A program made the position numbers and the translations under genes. Positions 45,208-54,164 of a DNA stretch of 64,000 nucleotides are shown here, piece after piece. The notes below the pieces were generated by a model. It was not told the DNA's origin and ran no database searches. It saw only the letters and a program-made list of their open reading frames with translations. Positions within the stretch are counted from its first letter, which is position 1. Each line of letters begins with the position of its first letter. This DNA is from Herbaspirillum sp. RV1423. GTDB taxonomy: Bacteria > Pseudomonadota > Gammaproteobacteria > Burkholderiales > Burkholderiaceae_D. The stretch is taken from NCBI RefSeq assembly GCF_000577615.1, contig NZ_CBXX010000011.1, positions 62,001 to 126,000 of the forward strand. Direction: 5' to 3'.

Positions 45208-45810
45208 ATGCCTGATCCGGCCACAGGCAGACGCCGCAACCCCGCTACGCACGATGCCATTCTTGACGCCACGAGCGTCCTGTTGGAAGAAATCGGCTTC
45301 GACAAGCTCTCGCTTGAAGGCGTAGCTGCGCGCGCGGGTGTGGGCAAGGCCACCATTTATCGCTGGTGGCCCAACAAGAGTTCGCTGGCGATGGAGGCAT
45401 TGCTGCGCGAAGTCGGTCCGGACGTGGCATTTCCCGAAACGGAATCGGTCCGGCACGACATAGAAGACCAGATCCGCAAGCTGGCCAAACTCTATCGCGG
45501 CAAAATCGGCCGCATCGTCTGCGAAATGATCGGCCTGTCCCAGTTCGATGCCGAGACCATGCGCCTGTTCAACGAAAACTTCCTCGATCCGCGCCGCAAC
45601 GCCACCAAACAAGTATTGCTGCGCGGCATCAAAAGTGGTGAATTCAAGGCCGACCTCGACTTCGACGTCATTTTCGATCTGCTCTACGGCCCGATCATCC
45701 AGCGCATGCTCATGCGCCACGCCGGCATTGACGAACGCCATGTCGATCTGCACGTTGCGCTGGTGCTCGACGGCATCTCCCCCGCCAAGACAAAAATAGA
45801 ATTAATTTAA
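45208..45810 (+). CDS. TetR/AcrR family transcriptional regulator
   Basis: A 200-residue TetR regulator with the N-terminal HTH AILDATSVLLEEIGFDKLSLEGVAARAGVGKATIYRWWPNKSSL. The C-terminal domain (TetR_C-type, VLLRGIKSGEFKADLDFDVIFDLLYGPIIQRMLM) resembles repressors of efflux or lipid genes. No obvious target is next to it: the upstream gene is a Pr6Pr membrane protein and the next gene downstream is a small unknown membrane protein. Ligand unknown. Confidence 0.9.
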   Translation: MPDPATGRRRNPATHDAILDATSVLLEEIGFDKLSLEGVAARAGVGKATIYRWWPNKSSLAMEALLREVGPDVAFPETESVRHDIEDQIRKLAKLYRGKIGRIVCEMIGLSQFDAETMRLFNENFLDPRRNATKQVLLRGIKSGEFKADLDFDVIFDLLYGPIIQRMLMRHAGIDERHVDLHVALVLDGISPAKTKIELI

Positions 45811-46194
45811 CAACATTCTCGCAAGTTTTGTTGCGCCGTAGGAATTTTGCACCTAAAATCAGAGACGAAACGTATCGTCTTGTTTTTCCTATTGCATAAC
45901 AACGTGTCCAGGATCATTAACCGCGGACAAGTACAACCTCAGCGAGAACCGTAAATGCCCTGTCCAAATTTGGCTGCTTCCGGTCAGCCAGAGAATTATC
46001 CGCCAGCCGGCATGCGGAAGCAGTCGCCGCGCGTCCGGCTTTTCATTTCCCTGCCCGTTCTGCATCGTCTTCGGCTTCGCCTCGTTCCCCTGCCGCGCTT
46101 GTCGGAATGATGCCATCCCACGCTATAGCGCTGAAAAGACGAAATAAGAAACCGAACAAATTCAATCAAGTCAGTTTGCAAATGCGGGGGCACT
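45811..46194. other. Intergenic region after the second tetR gene
   Basis: 384 bp without a convincing gene. A 6-bp stem AGACGA (45863-45868) / TCGTCT (45875-45880) followed by TGTTTTT could be a weak terminator for the TetR gene. The rest should contain the promoter of the gene at 46195. Confidence 0.4.
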
Positions 46195-46554
46195 ATGCAG
46201 AACGATGTGGCAAATAACGCGGTCAGCCTGAACAATCGTCACGATTATCTCAGTGACGGCGCGACGCACGATACCGGCGCTTGCCAGGGGCGCGTATACC
46301 GTACCTGGTTTTTCTGGAGCTTTGTACTGATACCGATCGTAGTCGTGCTCGGCTGGACGCGATATATCTCTTTCAGCTCCATGCCCTGGCTAGGCATCCG
46401 CGATGCCCAGCATGCGGTCCACTGGAACGAATGGATGCGCTACTACATCTGGCTGCAACTGGTCTGGCTGCCGGCCAATATGATGATTTTCCTGATCTGG
46501 TGCGCACTCGGCGTGCGTATCTGGAACCACAAGAGAAAACCCTGCTTCTGCTGA
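46195..46554 (+). CDS. Hypothetical membrane protein, two transmembrane segments
   Basis: A 119-residue protein I do not recognise. After a polar 35-residue start it has two hydrophobic segments (TWFFWSFVLIPIVVVLGW and LQLVWLPANMMIFLIWCALGV) and ends in a basic, Cys-containing tail (HKRKPCFC). Between the segments is an aromatic and His-containing loop that could face the periplasm. The coding look is good but function is unknown. Confidence 0.6.
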   Translation: MQNDVANNAVSLNNRHDYLSDGATHDTGACQGRVYRTWFFWSFVLIPIVVVLGWTRYISFSSMPWLGIRDAQHAVHWNEWMRYYIWLQLVWLPANMMIFLIWCALGVRIWNHKRKPCFC

Positions 46555-46709
46555 CGCGGCACAATATCCTCATCCTCTTCCAGCGTGCCGCTCCCGGCAT
46601 GCCCTTCGCCCACGATACGGACAATACGTCCATCAATCCATTTCACGCACGGACGAAAAAAGTATCTCATCGGCCCGCCGGGAAGCATATAAATCACGGG
46701 AACGTTCTG

Positions 46710-46751
46710 GAACTCATCTCAGGCCTACTCATGAAATGAGTTCTATATAAT
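46710..46751 (+). promoter_or_regulatory. Candidate promoter with operator upstream of the GGDEF/EAL gene
   Basis: GAACTCAT (46710-46717) and ATGAGTTC (46736-46743) form a perfect 8-bp inverted repeat separated by 18 bp. Immediately after is TATAAT (46746-46751), a consensus -10, about 97 bp before the GTG start of the signalling gene. No good -35 is seen, so an activator or repressor binding the dyad is plausible. Confidence 0.45.
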
Positions 46752-46847
46752 CGTTCATCAAAAATCGCTGCGCTGCGATGAAACGGGATACATTTCCATA
46801 AAAAGAAAAGAGGCCTGAAAAAGAACCGCCAAGACCGATCACAATAC

Positions 46848-49547
46848 GTGCAAGCACTCGATCAAGAGACACACTTCCAAAAAACGACAGTGAAGAAGCG
46901 CTTACCCAACGTCCTCAGCATCCTTGCCTGGCCCCTTGGCTGCCTCGTTCTTGCCGTCATCATGTGGTCGCTGCTGCTCTCGCGACTCGGGGAACGGGAA
47001 ACGGAAATCGGCAAGGCCGCATTACGGGAGGCAAGCGCGCAATCGAAGTCATATGCTGAACAACTCGCGCGCGCCGTCAGCCAGATTGACCAGATCACCC
47101 TGCATCTCAAGTATTACTGGACCGACACCAAGGGCCGCCTGAGCGTGGAAGACCAGCAGCGGCAAGGCCTCTATCCCGCCTCGGCGCTGCTCTACGTCAC
47201 CATCTCCGATCGCGACGGCAACCTGAAAACCAGTTCATTGCCATTGAAGAACGTTGCCAACATATCCGGCCGCGACTATTTCATCGCGCACAAGAACCAC
47301 CCGCACGGCGGTCTGCTGATCAGCAATCCAGCCATGGGAATACGTTCGCAAAAAACGCTGATGCGTTTCTCGCGCCGCCTCGACAGCGCCGACGGCAGTT
47401 TCGACGGCGTCGTCATGGTCGCGGTGGAACCGGCATTCCTGGCGCCGGCGCAGGACGATTCGACGATAGGCAGAAACGATTTCATGTCGCTCTTCAAGCA
47501 GGATGGATTGCCGCTGCTGGTGCGCACGATGGACGTCACCCAGACACAGCAAACCATCTTCCGGTCATTGCCGGTGCTGACCGGCACGGGCGGCACCGCG
47601 GTTGCGTCCGGCGCCTCCTTCAGCGACGGTAAAGAACGCATCGTTTCATGGCATGCGGTACGCGACTATCCATTATTCGCAGTGGTTGGCATGTCGACCA
47701 GAGACATTTACGCATCGTTTCGTGAAAGAGCGGCCGACTACAAGTTCATCGCCACGGCATGCTCAGTTTTCCTGACGATTTGCGCCCTTGCCGGCATGCT
47801 GTTCTCAACGCGCCTGGCCATTCGCAGGCATGAAACCGAAAAAGCCCGTGAGGCATACGGCATTGCCACCGAAGGCGGCAACGACGGTTTCTATATGTGG
47901 CTCGCCCTGCGCAACAAGGACGGCGAAGTCGTCGATTTCCAGGTGCTTGATTGCAACGAGCGCGGAGCCGCCATCTTCGGCGCCGACAAGGCCAATTTCA
48001 TCGGCCGCCATATGTCGCGCTTTTATTCGCAGGAATACTTCGCAAGGCTGATGCAGACTTTCCGCACCGCGATGGAAAACGGCGAATACAAAGATGAATA
48101 CCGGACGCCGCCGGAAAGTCCGCTGGGCGCATTGTGGCTGCACCGGCGCATGGTGCGCACGCGCTTCGGCCTGGCCATCACCGTGCGCGACGTCAGCGAG
48201 ACCAGGGCGCATGAGGCGATCTTGCTGGAACAGCTCGATACCGACGAACTGACCGGCCTGCATAACCGCCACTGGGTCATCCCGTACCTGAACAAGATGC
48301 TGCACGAGGCGGCCGGCGAAGGCCGCAGTTTTGCCGTACTGTTTCTCGACCTCGACGATTTCAAGAACGTCAACGACACGCTGGGGCACTCTAGCGGAGA
48401 CCTGCTCCTGCAAGCGGTGACGCAACGCCTGCGCGAACTGGTTGCGGCGCCGCACGAGACGGTGCGCTTCGGCGGCGATTCCTTCACCGTCATCCAGCAA
48501 ACGAGCAGCAGCGACGATGCTGCGCAGCTCGCTGAACGCATCCTGCAGGCGTTTTCCAAGCCGCTCATGCTGGCCGACCAGAACATCCTGCAGGTCAGCC
48601 TGTCGATCGGCATCAGCATGTTTCCGCGCGACGGAGAAAGTGTGGACGCCTTGCTCAAGCACGCCGACATCGCCATGCATGCAGCGAAATCGGATGGCAA
48701 GAAACGCTTCCGCTTCTATCAGCCGCAATTGTCCGAACGCCTGCAAGTCAAGATCGAAAACGAAACCGCGCTGCGGCTGGCGATCGAACGCGACGAATTC
48801 ATACTGCATTTCCAGCCGCGCGTGAACACCATGAGCGGCGAATTCTGCAGCATGGAAGCGCTCGTGCGCTGGCAACATCCGGTACGCGGCATGGTGTCGC
48901 CGCTGGAATTCATTCCCGTGGCGGAAGAAACCGGCCTGATCCTGAAGCTGGGCGAACAGATCATCCGCAAGGCCTGCGCGCAACTGGCGCAATGGAAAAC
49001 CGCCGGCTTGCCCGCCCTGCCGATGTCGGTCAACGTCTCTTCGCGCCAGCTCAACCAAGGCAACCTCAATACCATCATCGCGACGGCGCTGCGAGACTAC
49101 GGCATCGATCCGGCGCAGATGGAAATCGAGCTGACCGAATCGTGCATGATGGCCGATACACTGGAAATCGCCGAAGAACTGGCGTTCTTCCAGGAACTCG
49201 GCATCAAACTGCTGGTGGACGATTTCGGCACCGGCTACTCCTCGCTGTCGCAACTGCAGCGCCTGGATATGGATGTACTCAAAGTGGACAAGGCCTTCAC
49301 CGCCGAACTTGGCGTGCGCGCGGAAGGCGAAGTCTTTTTCAACGCCATCGTATCGATGGCCCACGCCTTGCGCATGACCGTCGTCGCCGAAGGCGTGGAG
49401 ACGGAAGCGCAATTGCACCTGCTGCAGGCGTTATGCTGCGACGAGGTGCAAGGCTACTACATTTCGCCCCCCGTCCCGGCCACCGACATCCCGCATCTGA
49501 TGCGACGGCGCTACCTGTTCCCGGCCTCTCCGGTCACGCTCGCCTGA
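46848..49547 (+). CDS. Membrane sensor with GGDEF-like and EAL domains
   Basis: An 899-residue c-di-GMP signalling protein. Two transmembrane segments (about 25-43 and 303-322) flank a periplasmic Cache-like sensor, followed by a PAS region and a GGDEF domain whose active-site motif reads RFGGDSF, so the catalytic Glu is Ser and cyclase activity is doubtful. The EAL domain is intact: MEALVRW (about 670), NVSSRQL, ELTESCM, DDFGTGYSSLSQL, LKVDKAF, AEGVETEAQ. It probably acts as a phosphodiesterase tuned by the periplasmic sensor. The start appears to be GTG (46848). Confidence 0.88.
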   Translation: MQALDQETHFQKTTVKKRLPNVLSILAWPLGCLVLAVIMWSLLLSRLGERETEIGKAALREASAQSKSYAEQLARAVSQIDQITLHLKYYWTDTKGRLSVEDQQRQGLYPASALLYVTISDRDGNLKTSSLPLKNVANISGRDYFIAHKNHPHGGLLISNPAMGIRSQKTLMRFSRRLDSADGSFDGVVMVAVEPAFLAPAQDDSTIGRNDFMSLFKQDGLPLLVRTMDVTQTQQTIFRSLPVLTGTGGTAVASGASFSDGKERIVSWHAVRDYPLFAVVGMSTRDIYASFRERAADYKFIATACSVFLTICALAGMLFSTRLAIRRHETEKAREAYGIATEGGNDGFYMWLALRNKDGEVVDFQVLDCNERGAAIFGADKANFIGRHMSRFYSQEYFARLMQTFRTAMENGEYKDEYRTPPESPLGALWLHRRMVRTRFGLAITVRDVSETRAHEAILLEQLDTDELTGLHNRHWVIPYLNKMLHEAAGEGRSFAVLFLDLDDFKNVNDTLGHSSGDLLLQAVTQRLRELVAAPHETVRFGGDSFTVIQQTSSSDDAAQLAERILQAFSKPLMLADQNILQVSLSIGISMFPRDGESVDALLKHADIAMHAAKSDGKKRFRFYQPQLSERLQVKIENETALRLAIERDEFILHFQPRVNTMSGEFCSMEALVRWQHPVRGMVSPLEFIPVAEETGLILKLGEQIIRKACAQLAQWKTAGLPALPMSVNVSSRQLNQGNLNTIIATALRDYGIDPAQMEIELTESCMMADTLEIAEELAFFQELGIKLLVDDFGTGYSSLSQLQRLDMDVLKVDKAFTAELGVRAEGEVFFNAIVSMAHALRMTVVAEGVETEAQLHLLQALCCDEVQGYYISPPVPATDIPHLMRRRYLFPASPVTLA

Positions 49548-49550
49548 GGC

Positions 49551-50954
49551 TCAACGCGCCTCGACCAGCACCGCCCTGGCAACATCGGCGACAGCATTGC
49601 CTTCCATGACGATGATACGGCTGGATGCCGCTGGCGCCTGCGTTGCGCCCGGCGCCGCCAGTTCCCGCAGCGGTCCTATTGCCGTGCCATTGGCCACGCC
49701 CTTGGCGTCGGTCAGGAAACGCGCCACCGGTGCCGCCTGTCCATCCAGGTACACGCTATACGTGGTCTGCGGCTTGAGCTTGAATAGCGACACTTCCAGC
49801 GCATCGATGACGCCGAGATTGCGCGACACCACAAAACCGCGCGCGTCGCCCGGTCCCGCCGACGTTGCCTGCAAGCGAATATTCAGCGGATCGCTGTTGA
49901 CGCGCGGCACCAGGTTGCCGGTGCCGCCATCGGCGCCCGCCACATGCGACAGGTACACCAACGCCTGCGGCGCCTGGCCGCCGCCGATGTGCGCTATCAC
50001 CTGGTTCTTGGCGGGATCGATGACCTCGACGCCATCGCCGTTCTCCAGGCCGACGTAAACACGACTGCTGTCGTCCGAAGTCCAGATGCCATGCGGGAGC
50101 GCACCGGTTGGAATGGTCGCCACCAATTTGGCTTCCTTGTCGGTGGTGTAGACCTTGACGACATTCTCGCCGCCGATTGTCACGTAAGCCAACACCTTGC
50201 CGCCCACTTTGGCGAAGGAAAGATGGTTGGTGATGAAGCCGGTGTCGATGACGCCGGTCACTTCCAGCGTCCTCGTGTCGATGCGCGTGACCTTGCCGAC
50301 ATCCTTATGCGTCATCCACATTTCCTTGTAATCCGGCGTGAATTGCAGGAACGGCGAGAACGGGCTGACCACGTCGATTTTCTTGACGATCTGATGCGAC
50401 TTGACGTCGATGACATCGACCTGCGGCGTAAAACTGGACACCGCAAAAGCCAGCTTGCCGTCCGGCATGAACTGCACCATTCCCGGACCGACGCCGGTCT
50501 GGATGCGACGGGTTTCCTTGAAGCTGACCGGATCGATCACCGAAATGTAATCCTCGCCGCGCACCACGACCCAGACTTCCTTGCCGTCGGCGCTGAAGAA
50601 TCCTTCATGCGGCGAACGCCCGACATAGGTGATGCCCTTGACCTGGTTGGTCGCGGTGTCGATGAAGGTCACGGAATTGGAACCGTTGGAAACGACCAGC
50701 AGCGTCTTGTGATCCGGCGAAAAACCCATGCCGTGCACGTTGATCTGCCCCTTGTACAGCGGCGACAGCACATCCGGACGCGGATTGCCCAGGCGGATCT
50801 GGCCGACCAGTGTATTGGTGGCAGGATTGATGACGGTGACGGTATTGCTGTTCTGATCGGCGGTATAGACGCGATCGTCCGCCGACGGCAAAGCCCAGGC
50901 GGCATGTGCAAACAAGGCGGCGACGGCGGCGAGCGCCAGAGGAGTTTTTTTCAT
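49551..50954 (-). CDS. Exported YVTN-type beta-propeller protein
   Basis: A 467-residue protein with a signal peptide (MKKTPLALAAVAALFAHAAWA). About seven blades follow with repeated patterns such as VYTADQNSNTVTVINPATNTLVGQI and VGRSPHEGFFSADGKEVWVVVRGEDYISVIDP. A C-terminal segment of about 120 residues lies beyond the propeller (TTYSVYLDGQAAPVARFLTD). It is probably a periplasmic scaffold or binding protein. It lies behind the DUF305 gene on the same strand; a CusR-like box upstream of that gene suggests metal or oxidant control. Confidence 0.83.
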   Translation of the reverse strand: MKKTPLALAAVAALFAHAAWALPSADDRVYTADQNSNTVTVINPATNTLVGQIRLGNPRPDVLSPLYKGQINVHGMGFSPDHKTLLVVSNGSNSVTFIDTATNQVKGITYVGRSPHEGFFSADGKEVWVVVRGEDYISVIDPVSFKETRRIQTGVGPGMVQFMPDGKLAFAVSSFTPQVDVIDVKSHQIVKKIDVVSPFSPFLQFTPDYKEMWMTHKDVGKVTRIDTRTLEVTGVIDTGFITNHLSFAKVGGKVLAYVTIGGENVVKVYTTDKEAKLVATIPTGALPHGIWTSDDSSRVYVGLENGDGVEVIDPAKNQVIAHIGGGQAPQALVYLSHVAGADGGTGNLVPRVNSDPLNIRLQATSAGPGDARGFVVSRNLGVIDALEVSLFKLKPQTTYSVYLDGQAAPVARFLTDAKGVANGTAIGPLRELAAPGATQAPAASSRIIVMEGNAVADVARAVLVEAR

Positions 50955-51007
50955 ATCGGTGATGTCCCTGAAGATGGAATGAGAATGGAAATGCAATGTC
51001 TTGTCGA

Positions 51008-51505
51008 CTACTTGTTGCCCGTGTCGTCCATGTCGCCATGACGCCGCAGCCACGCTTGCATGACGCGGATTTCGGTTTGCTGCTCGGTAATAATGCCCAG
51101 CGCCAGATTGCGGATTTCCGGATCGTCGGAATACAGCAGCACCGCCTTGGCCATGTCTACCGCGCCCTGATGATGCGGCATCATCATCGTGACGAAATCA
51201 TGCTCGGCCTTGCCGCTCATCGGCGCATGCGCCATGCCGTAGTCCATCACCGCCATAGCGTCGTCCATCAGCCCTGCAAACGGCTTGGCGGTGCTGGCGA
51301 TGAATACCGGAGCCGAGGCGGACGCGGACATCGCCATGCTGTTGCCGGTTGCTTCGTGATGATGATGCATCTCCTGCGCGAGAGCATCGCCGCTGCTGCA
51401 CAGAAAAATCGCGGCCATGACGACCGCACTTGCGATCATGGCGGCGCCGGCGACATGCCGGTGTCCGCGCACGATCTTATTCGTGACTTGCATTGTTCGC
51501 TGCAT
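51008..51505 (-). CDS. DUF305 family exported protein
   Basis: A 165-residue protein with an N-terminal hydrophobic signal or anchor (about residues 18-38), a His/Met-rich linker (MHHHHEATGNSMAM) and a DUF305 ferritin-like helical domain with DFVTMMMPHHQGAVDMAK and a C-terminal helix. DUF305 proteins are often encoded with copper-resistance genes; the MMMPHH motif looks metal-binding. Two ATGACAA-type half-sites lie about 120 bp upstream. The start is the ATG before MQRTMQVTNK. Confidence 0.85.
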   Translation of the reverse strand: MQRTMQVTNKIVRGHRHVAGAAMIASAVVMAAIFLCSSGDALAQEMHHHHEATGNSMAMSASASAPVFIASTAKPFAGLMDDAMAVMDYGMAHAPMSGKAEHDFVTMMMPHHQGAVDMAKAVLLYSDDPEIRNLALGIITEQQTEIRVMQAWLRRHGDMDDTGNK

Positions 51506-51617
51506 GCCAACCTCCTTGTCTCTTTTATGAATGGAGCGGAAAGATGTTCCTGGCCGATTCAGTTTTCCTGAAAGGCCAGGCACACGATCAGTCTAGGAGG
51601 CGAGCCGGGTTAAACGG

Positions 51618-51644
51618 ATGACAAAGCGGTGACAAATTTGTCAT
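51618..51644. promoter_or_regulatory. CusR-like box upstream of the DUF305 gene
   Basis: GTGACAA-AT-TTGTCAT (51629-51644) matches the E. coli CusR box core (ATGACAA-N2-TTGTCAT) with one mismatch. A further ATGACAA half-site lies 11 bp before it (51618-51624), on the same face of the helix. It is positioned to regulate the minus-strand DUF305/beta-propeller pair. Confidence 0.7.
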
Positions 51645-51678
51645 GCTTCCATCGCGCGGACGGAAGCAAGGGGACAAA

Positions 51679-52398
51679 TCAATAGCGGAAGACGGTGACG
51701 GGCGCGGCGCGATAATCGGCCGGGAAGAGTCGCTTGAAATTTTCCAGTTTGGGCAAATCGAAACGCGCGATATAGCCCTGCGTCGGATGCAGCGTGGCGA
51801 AGTCCTGATGATAATCTTCCGCAGCATAAAACGCCGTGGCCGGCAACGGCGTCAGTTGCGTGACGATGCGCGCGGGATAGACTTTCGCGGCATCGAGCTG
51901 CGCGATGTAGTCGGCGGCGATCCGCTTCTGCTCATCGCTCTGGTAAAAGATCGCCGACCTGTATTGCGTGCCGCTGTCCGGTCCCTGGCGATTGAGCTGG
52001 GTCGGATCGTGCACTACCGAAAAATAAATCTGCAGGATCTTGCCGTATGAGATCTTGCGCGGGTCGAAAGTGATCTTGACCGATTCGGCGTGTCCGGTCG
52101 AACCGGTGCCGACCATCTCGTAGTGCGCATTGTCCTTGCTGCCGCCGGCATAGCCGGACACCGCGCCGGTCACCCCCGACGTATGCTGGAATACCGCCTG
52201 CACGCCCCAGAAACAACCGCCGGCCAGGATTGCGGTTTCACTCGTTGCCGCCGCCGTTGCCCTCATTGCTGCGGGCGCGCTCCTGGGCGCGGGAATCGTG
52301 AAGGCGGACTCCGCCGCCAGCGACGGCGCGACGTGCGCCGTCCAGGCCGCCACACTCAACAACAGCGGCATGCCGTATTTTTTCAATCCCATCTTCAT
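51679..52398 (-). CDS. msrA: Exported peptide methionine sulfoxide reductase A (single-Cys)
   Basis: A 239-residue MsrA reducing Met-S-sulfoxide. Unlike the usual cytoplasmic enzyme, it begins with a signal peptide (MKMGLKKYGMPLLLSVAAWTAHVAPSLAA). The catalytic motif GGCFWG holds Cys62; I find no other Cys after the signal peptide, so there is no resolving cysteine. The rest is canonical (VSGYAGGSKDNAHYEMVGTGSTGHAESVKITFDP; YHQDF). The ATG overlaps the msrQ stop by 4 bp (ATGA), so it belongs to the msrP-msrQ-msrA operon for periplasmic methionine repair. Confidence 0.92.
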   Translation of the reverse strand: MKMGLKKYGMPLLLSVAAWTAHVAPSLAAESAFTIPAPRSAPAAMRATAAATSETAILAGGCFWGVQAVFQHTSGVTGAVSGYAGGSKDNAHYEMVGTGSTGHAESVKITFDPRKISYGKILQIYFSVVHDPTQLNRQGPDSGTQYRSAIFYQSDEQKRIAADYIAQLDAAKVYPARIVTQLTPLPATAFYAAEDYHQDFATLHPTQGYIARFDLPKLENFKRLFPADYRAAPVTVFRY

Positions 52399-53069
52399 TG
52401 CTGCCCTTCTTTCATCAAATTCCCATCGGCATGACGCGCAAACAGTTGCGCCGCGCGCTGCCGGTTTTTTTGCGACAGCAGGCGCGTCAGCAGCAATACG
52501 CCGACAATTCCCGTGAACAATATCGGTTGCGCCAGCAGATTCTTGCCGGCTTTCACCCACCAGAAATGCAACACGCCCAAGGGTACGATCACGTACGTCA
52601 ACCGGTGCAGCCATTGCCAACGCTTGCCGCCCAGACGGCGCACCATGGCATTGGTGCTGGTGGCCGCCAGCGGAATCAGCAACACGAAAGCCAGCATGCC
52701 GACCGTGATGAACGGTCGCTTGACCACATCCTTCCACATCTCCTGCACATCGAAAAAATGATCGAGCCAGAAGAAAATCGTGAAATGCAGGAACACGTAA
52801 AAAAAGGCATACAAACCGGACAGGCGGCGCAAACGCACCAGCCAGTTCCAACCGGTCAGGCGACGCAACGGCGTCACAACCAGCGTGATGCAAAGAAAGT
52901 ACAAGGCCCAGTCGCCGGTGCTGCGCGTGACGAACTCGATCGGATTGGCGCCGAGTTTGTCCAGAAAGCCGAACGCCACCAGCCGGACCAGCGGCAGCAA
53001 AGCCAGCACGAACAGCAGATTGCGCAGGTGCCAGACTTGCCGCGTCGACAGATTCTTCAAGGACCTCAT
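52395..53069 (-). CDS. msrQ: MsrQ haem-binding membrane subunit
   Basis: A 224-residue inner-membrane protein of the ferric-reductase-like family with about six hydrophobic segments and conserved His residues (LHFTIFFWLDHFF, WLHRLTYVIVPLGVLHFWW). MsrQ carries haem and passes electrons from the quinone pool or flavins to the periplasmic MsrP. It begins 14 bp after the msrP stop and overlaps msrA by 4 bp. The length is as in the family. Confidence 0.92.
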   Translation of the reverse strand: MRSLKNLSTRQVWHLRNLLFVLALLPLVRLVAFGFLDKLGANPIEFVTRSTGDWALYFLCITLVVTPLRRLTGWNWLVRLRRLSGLYAFFYVFLHFTIFFWLDHFFDVQEMWKDVVKRPFITVGMLAFVLLIPLAATSTNAMVRRLGGKRWQWLHRLTYVIVPLGVLHFWWVKAGKNLLAQPILFTGIVGVLLLTRLLSQKNRQRAAQLFARHADGNLMKEGQQ

Positions 53070-53083
53070 TGCGCCTCCCGTTT

Positions 53084-54058
53084 TCAGAAATACTTCTTCA
53101 GGTCCATGCCGGTGTACAGGCCGGCGACATCGTTATAGCCGTTGAACATCAGCGTCTTGCGCTTGCGGGCGAAGAAGCCGTCTTCGCCGATGCGGCGCTC
53201 GGTGGCCTGCGACCAGCGCGGATGATCGACGTTCGGATTGACGTTGGAATAGAAGCCATACTCCTGCGCCGCATACATGTTCCATGCCGTTTTCGGCTGG
53301 TCCTTGACGAAGCGGATCCTGACGATCGACTTGGCCGACTTGAAACCGTACTTCCACGGCACGATCACGCGCACCGGCGCGCCGTTCTGGTTCGGCAGCA
53401 CCTCGCCGTACATGCCCATGGTCAGCAAGGTCAGCGGATGGTTCGCTTCGTCCATGCGCAGACCTTCGGTGTACGGCCACTGCAGGATAGGATCGGACAG
53501 GCCGGGCATCTGCTTCCTGTCGGCCAGCGTGACGAATTCGATGTATTTGGCGTTGCCGGTCGGCTCGGACTTTTTGATCAGCGCCGACAGCGAATAGCCG
53601 ATCCAGGGAATCACCATCGACCAGCCCTCGACGCAGCGCAGGCGGTAGATGCGTTCTTCCAGCGGCGCCAGCTTCATCAAGGTATCCAGGTCCAGCGTGA
53701 TGGGTTTCTTCACTTCGCCTTCGATGCTGATGGTCCAGGGCGTGGTCCTGAGCGTGCCGGCGGTGCGCGCCGGGTCGGCCTTGTCGGTGCCGAATTCGTA
53801 GTAGTTGTTGTAGGTCGTGGCGTCCTGGTAGGAGGTCGGCTTGTCCATGACCGCATAGGCGTTATTGAGCTTGGCCGGCAGTTTCTTCGCCGTGGCCGAC
53901 TGCGCAAACGCGCTGCCTGCGCCAAGCAGGCCGCTGCCCGCAATCGCGCCGAGCGCGACCTTGCCGATGAAGGCGCGGCGCGAGGCGTAGATTTCCTGCG
54001 GCGTAATCTCCGAGGCGAGAGGAATATCGATCTGGTCGGGGCGGATTTTGATCAGCAT
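53084..54058 (-). CDS. msrP: MsrP molybdenum-dependent periplasmic methionine sulfoxide reductase
   Basis: A 324-residue molybdopterin enzyme of the sulfite-oxidase family with a Tat signal ([21 protein letters not shown]). [14 protein letters not shown] places the Mo-coordinating Cys at 142. Other conserved blocks include [20 protein letters not shown], the FDD-like loop and [17 protein letters not shown]. It repairs oxidised periplasmic methionines (both R and S) with electrons from MsrQ. A perfect CusR-type palindrome lies 140 bp upstream, next to the divergent regulator gene. Confidence 0.95.
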   Translation of the reverse strand: MLIKIRPDQIDIPLASEITPQEIYASRRAFIGKVALGAIAGSGLLGAGSAFAQSATAKKLPAKLNNAYAVMDKPTSYQDATTYNNYYEFGTDKADPARTAGTLRTTPWTISIEGEVKKPITLDLDTLMKLAPLEERIYRLRCVEGWSMVIPWIGYSLSALIKKSEPTGNAKYIEFVTLADRKQMPGLSDPILQWPYTEGLRMDEANHPLTLLTMGMYGEVLPNQNGAPVRVIVPWKYGFKSAKSIVRIRFVKDQPKTAWNMYAAQEYGFYSNVNPNVDHPRWSQATERRIGEDGFFARKRKTLMFNGYNDVAGLYTGMDLKKYF

Positions 54059-54164
54059 GGCGTTTTCCTGAAATAATGGATGGGTCGGGCCTGTTGCCGC
54101 CCGACATGCAATCTCGCGACAGCAGCAGATCCGGGCGGCAAGGCTTTTATCGCTCCATCATCCT

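Noticed and set aside
47805..49418. A 537-codon open frame on the minus strand
   Set aside because: Antisense to the GGDEF/EAL gene, with composition typical of a reverse-strand shadow.
51645..51667. GCTTCC/GGAAGC stem after msrA as a terminator
   Set aside because: Only 6 bp, with a long loop and no T tract on the minus strand.
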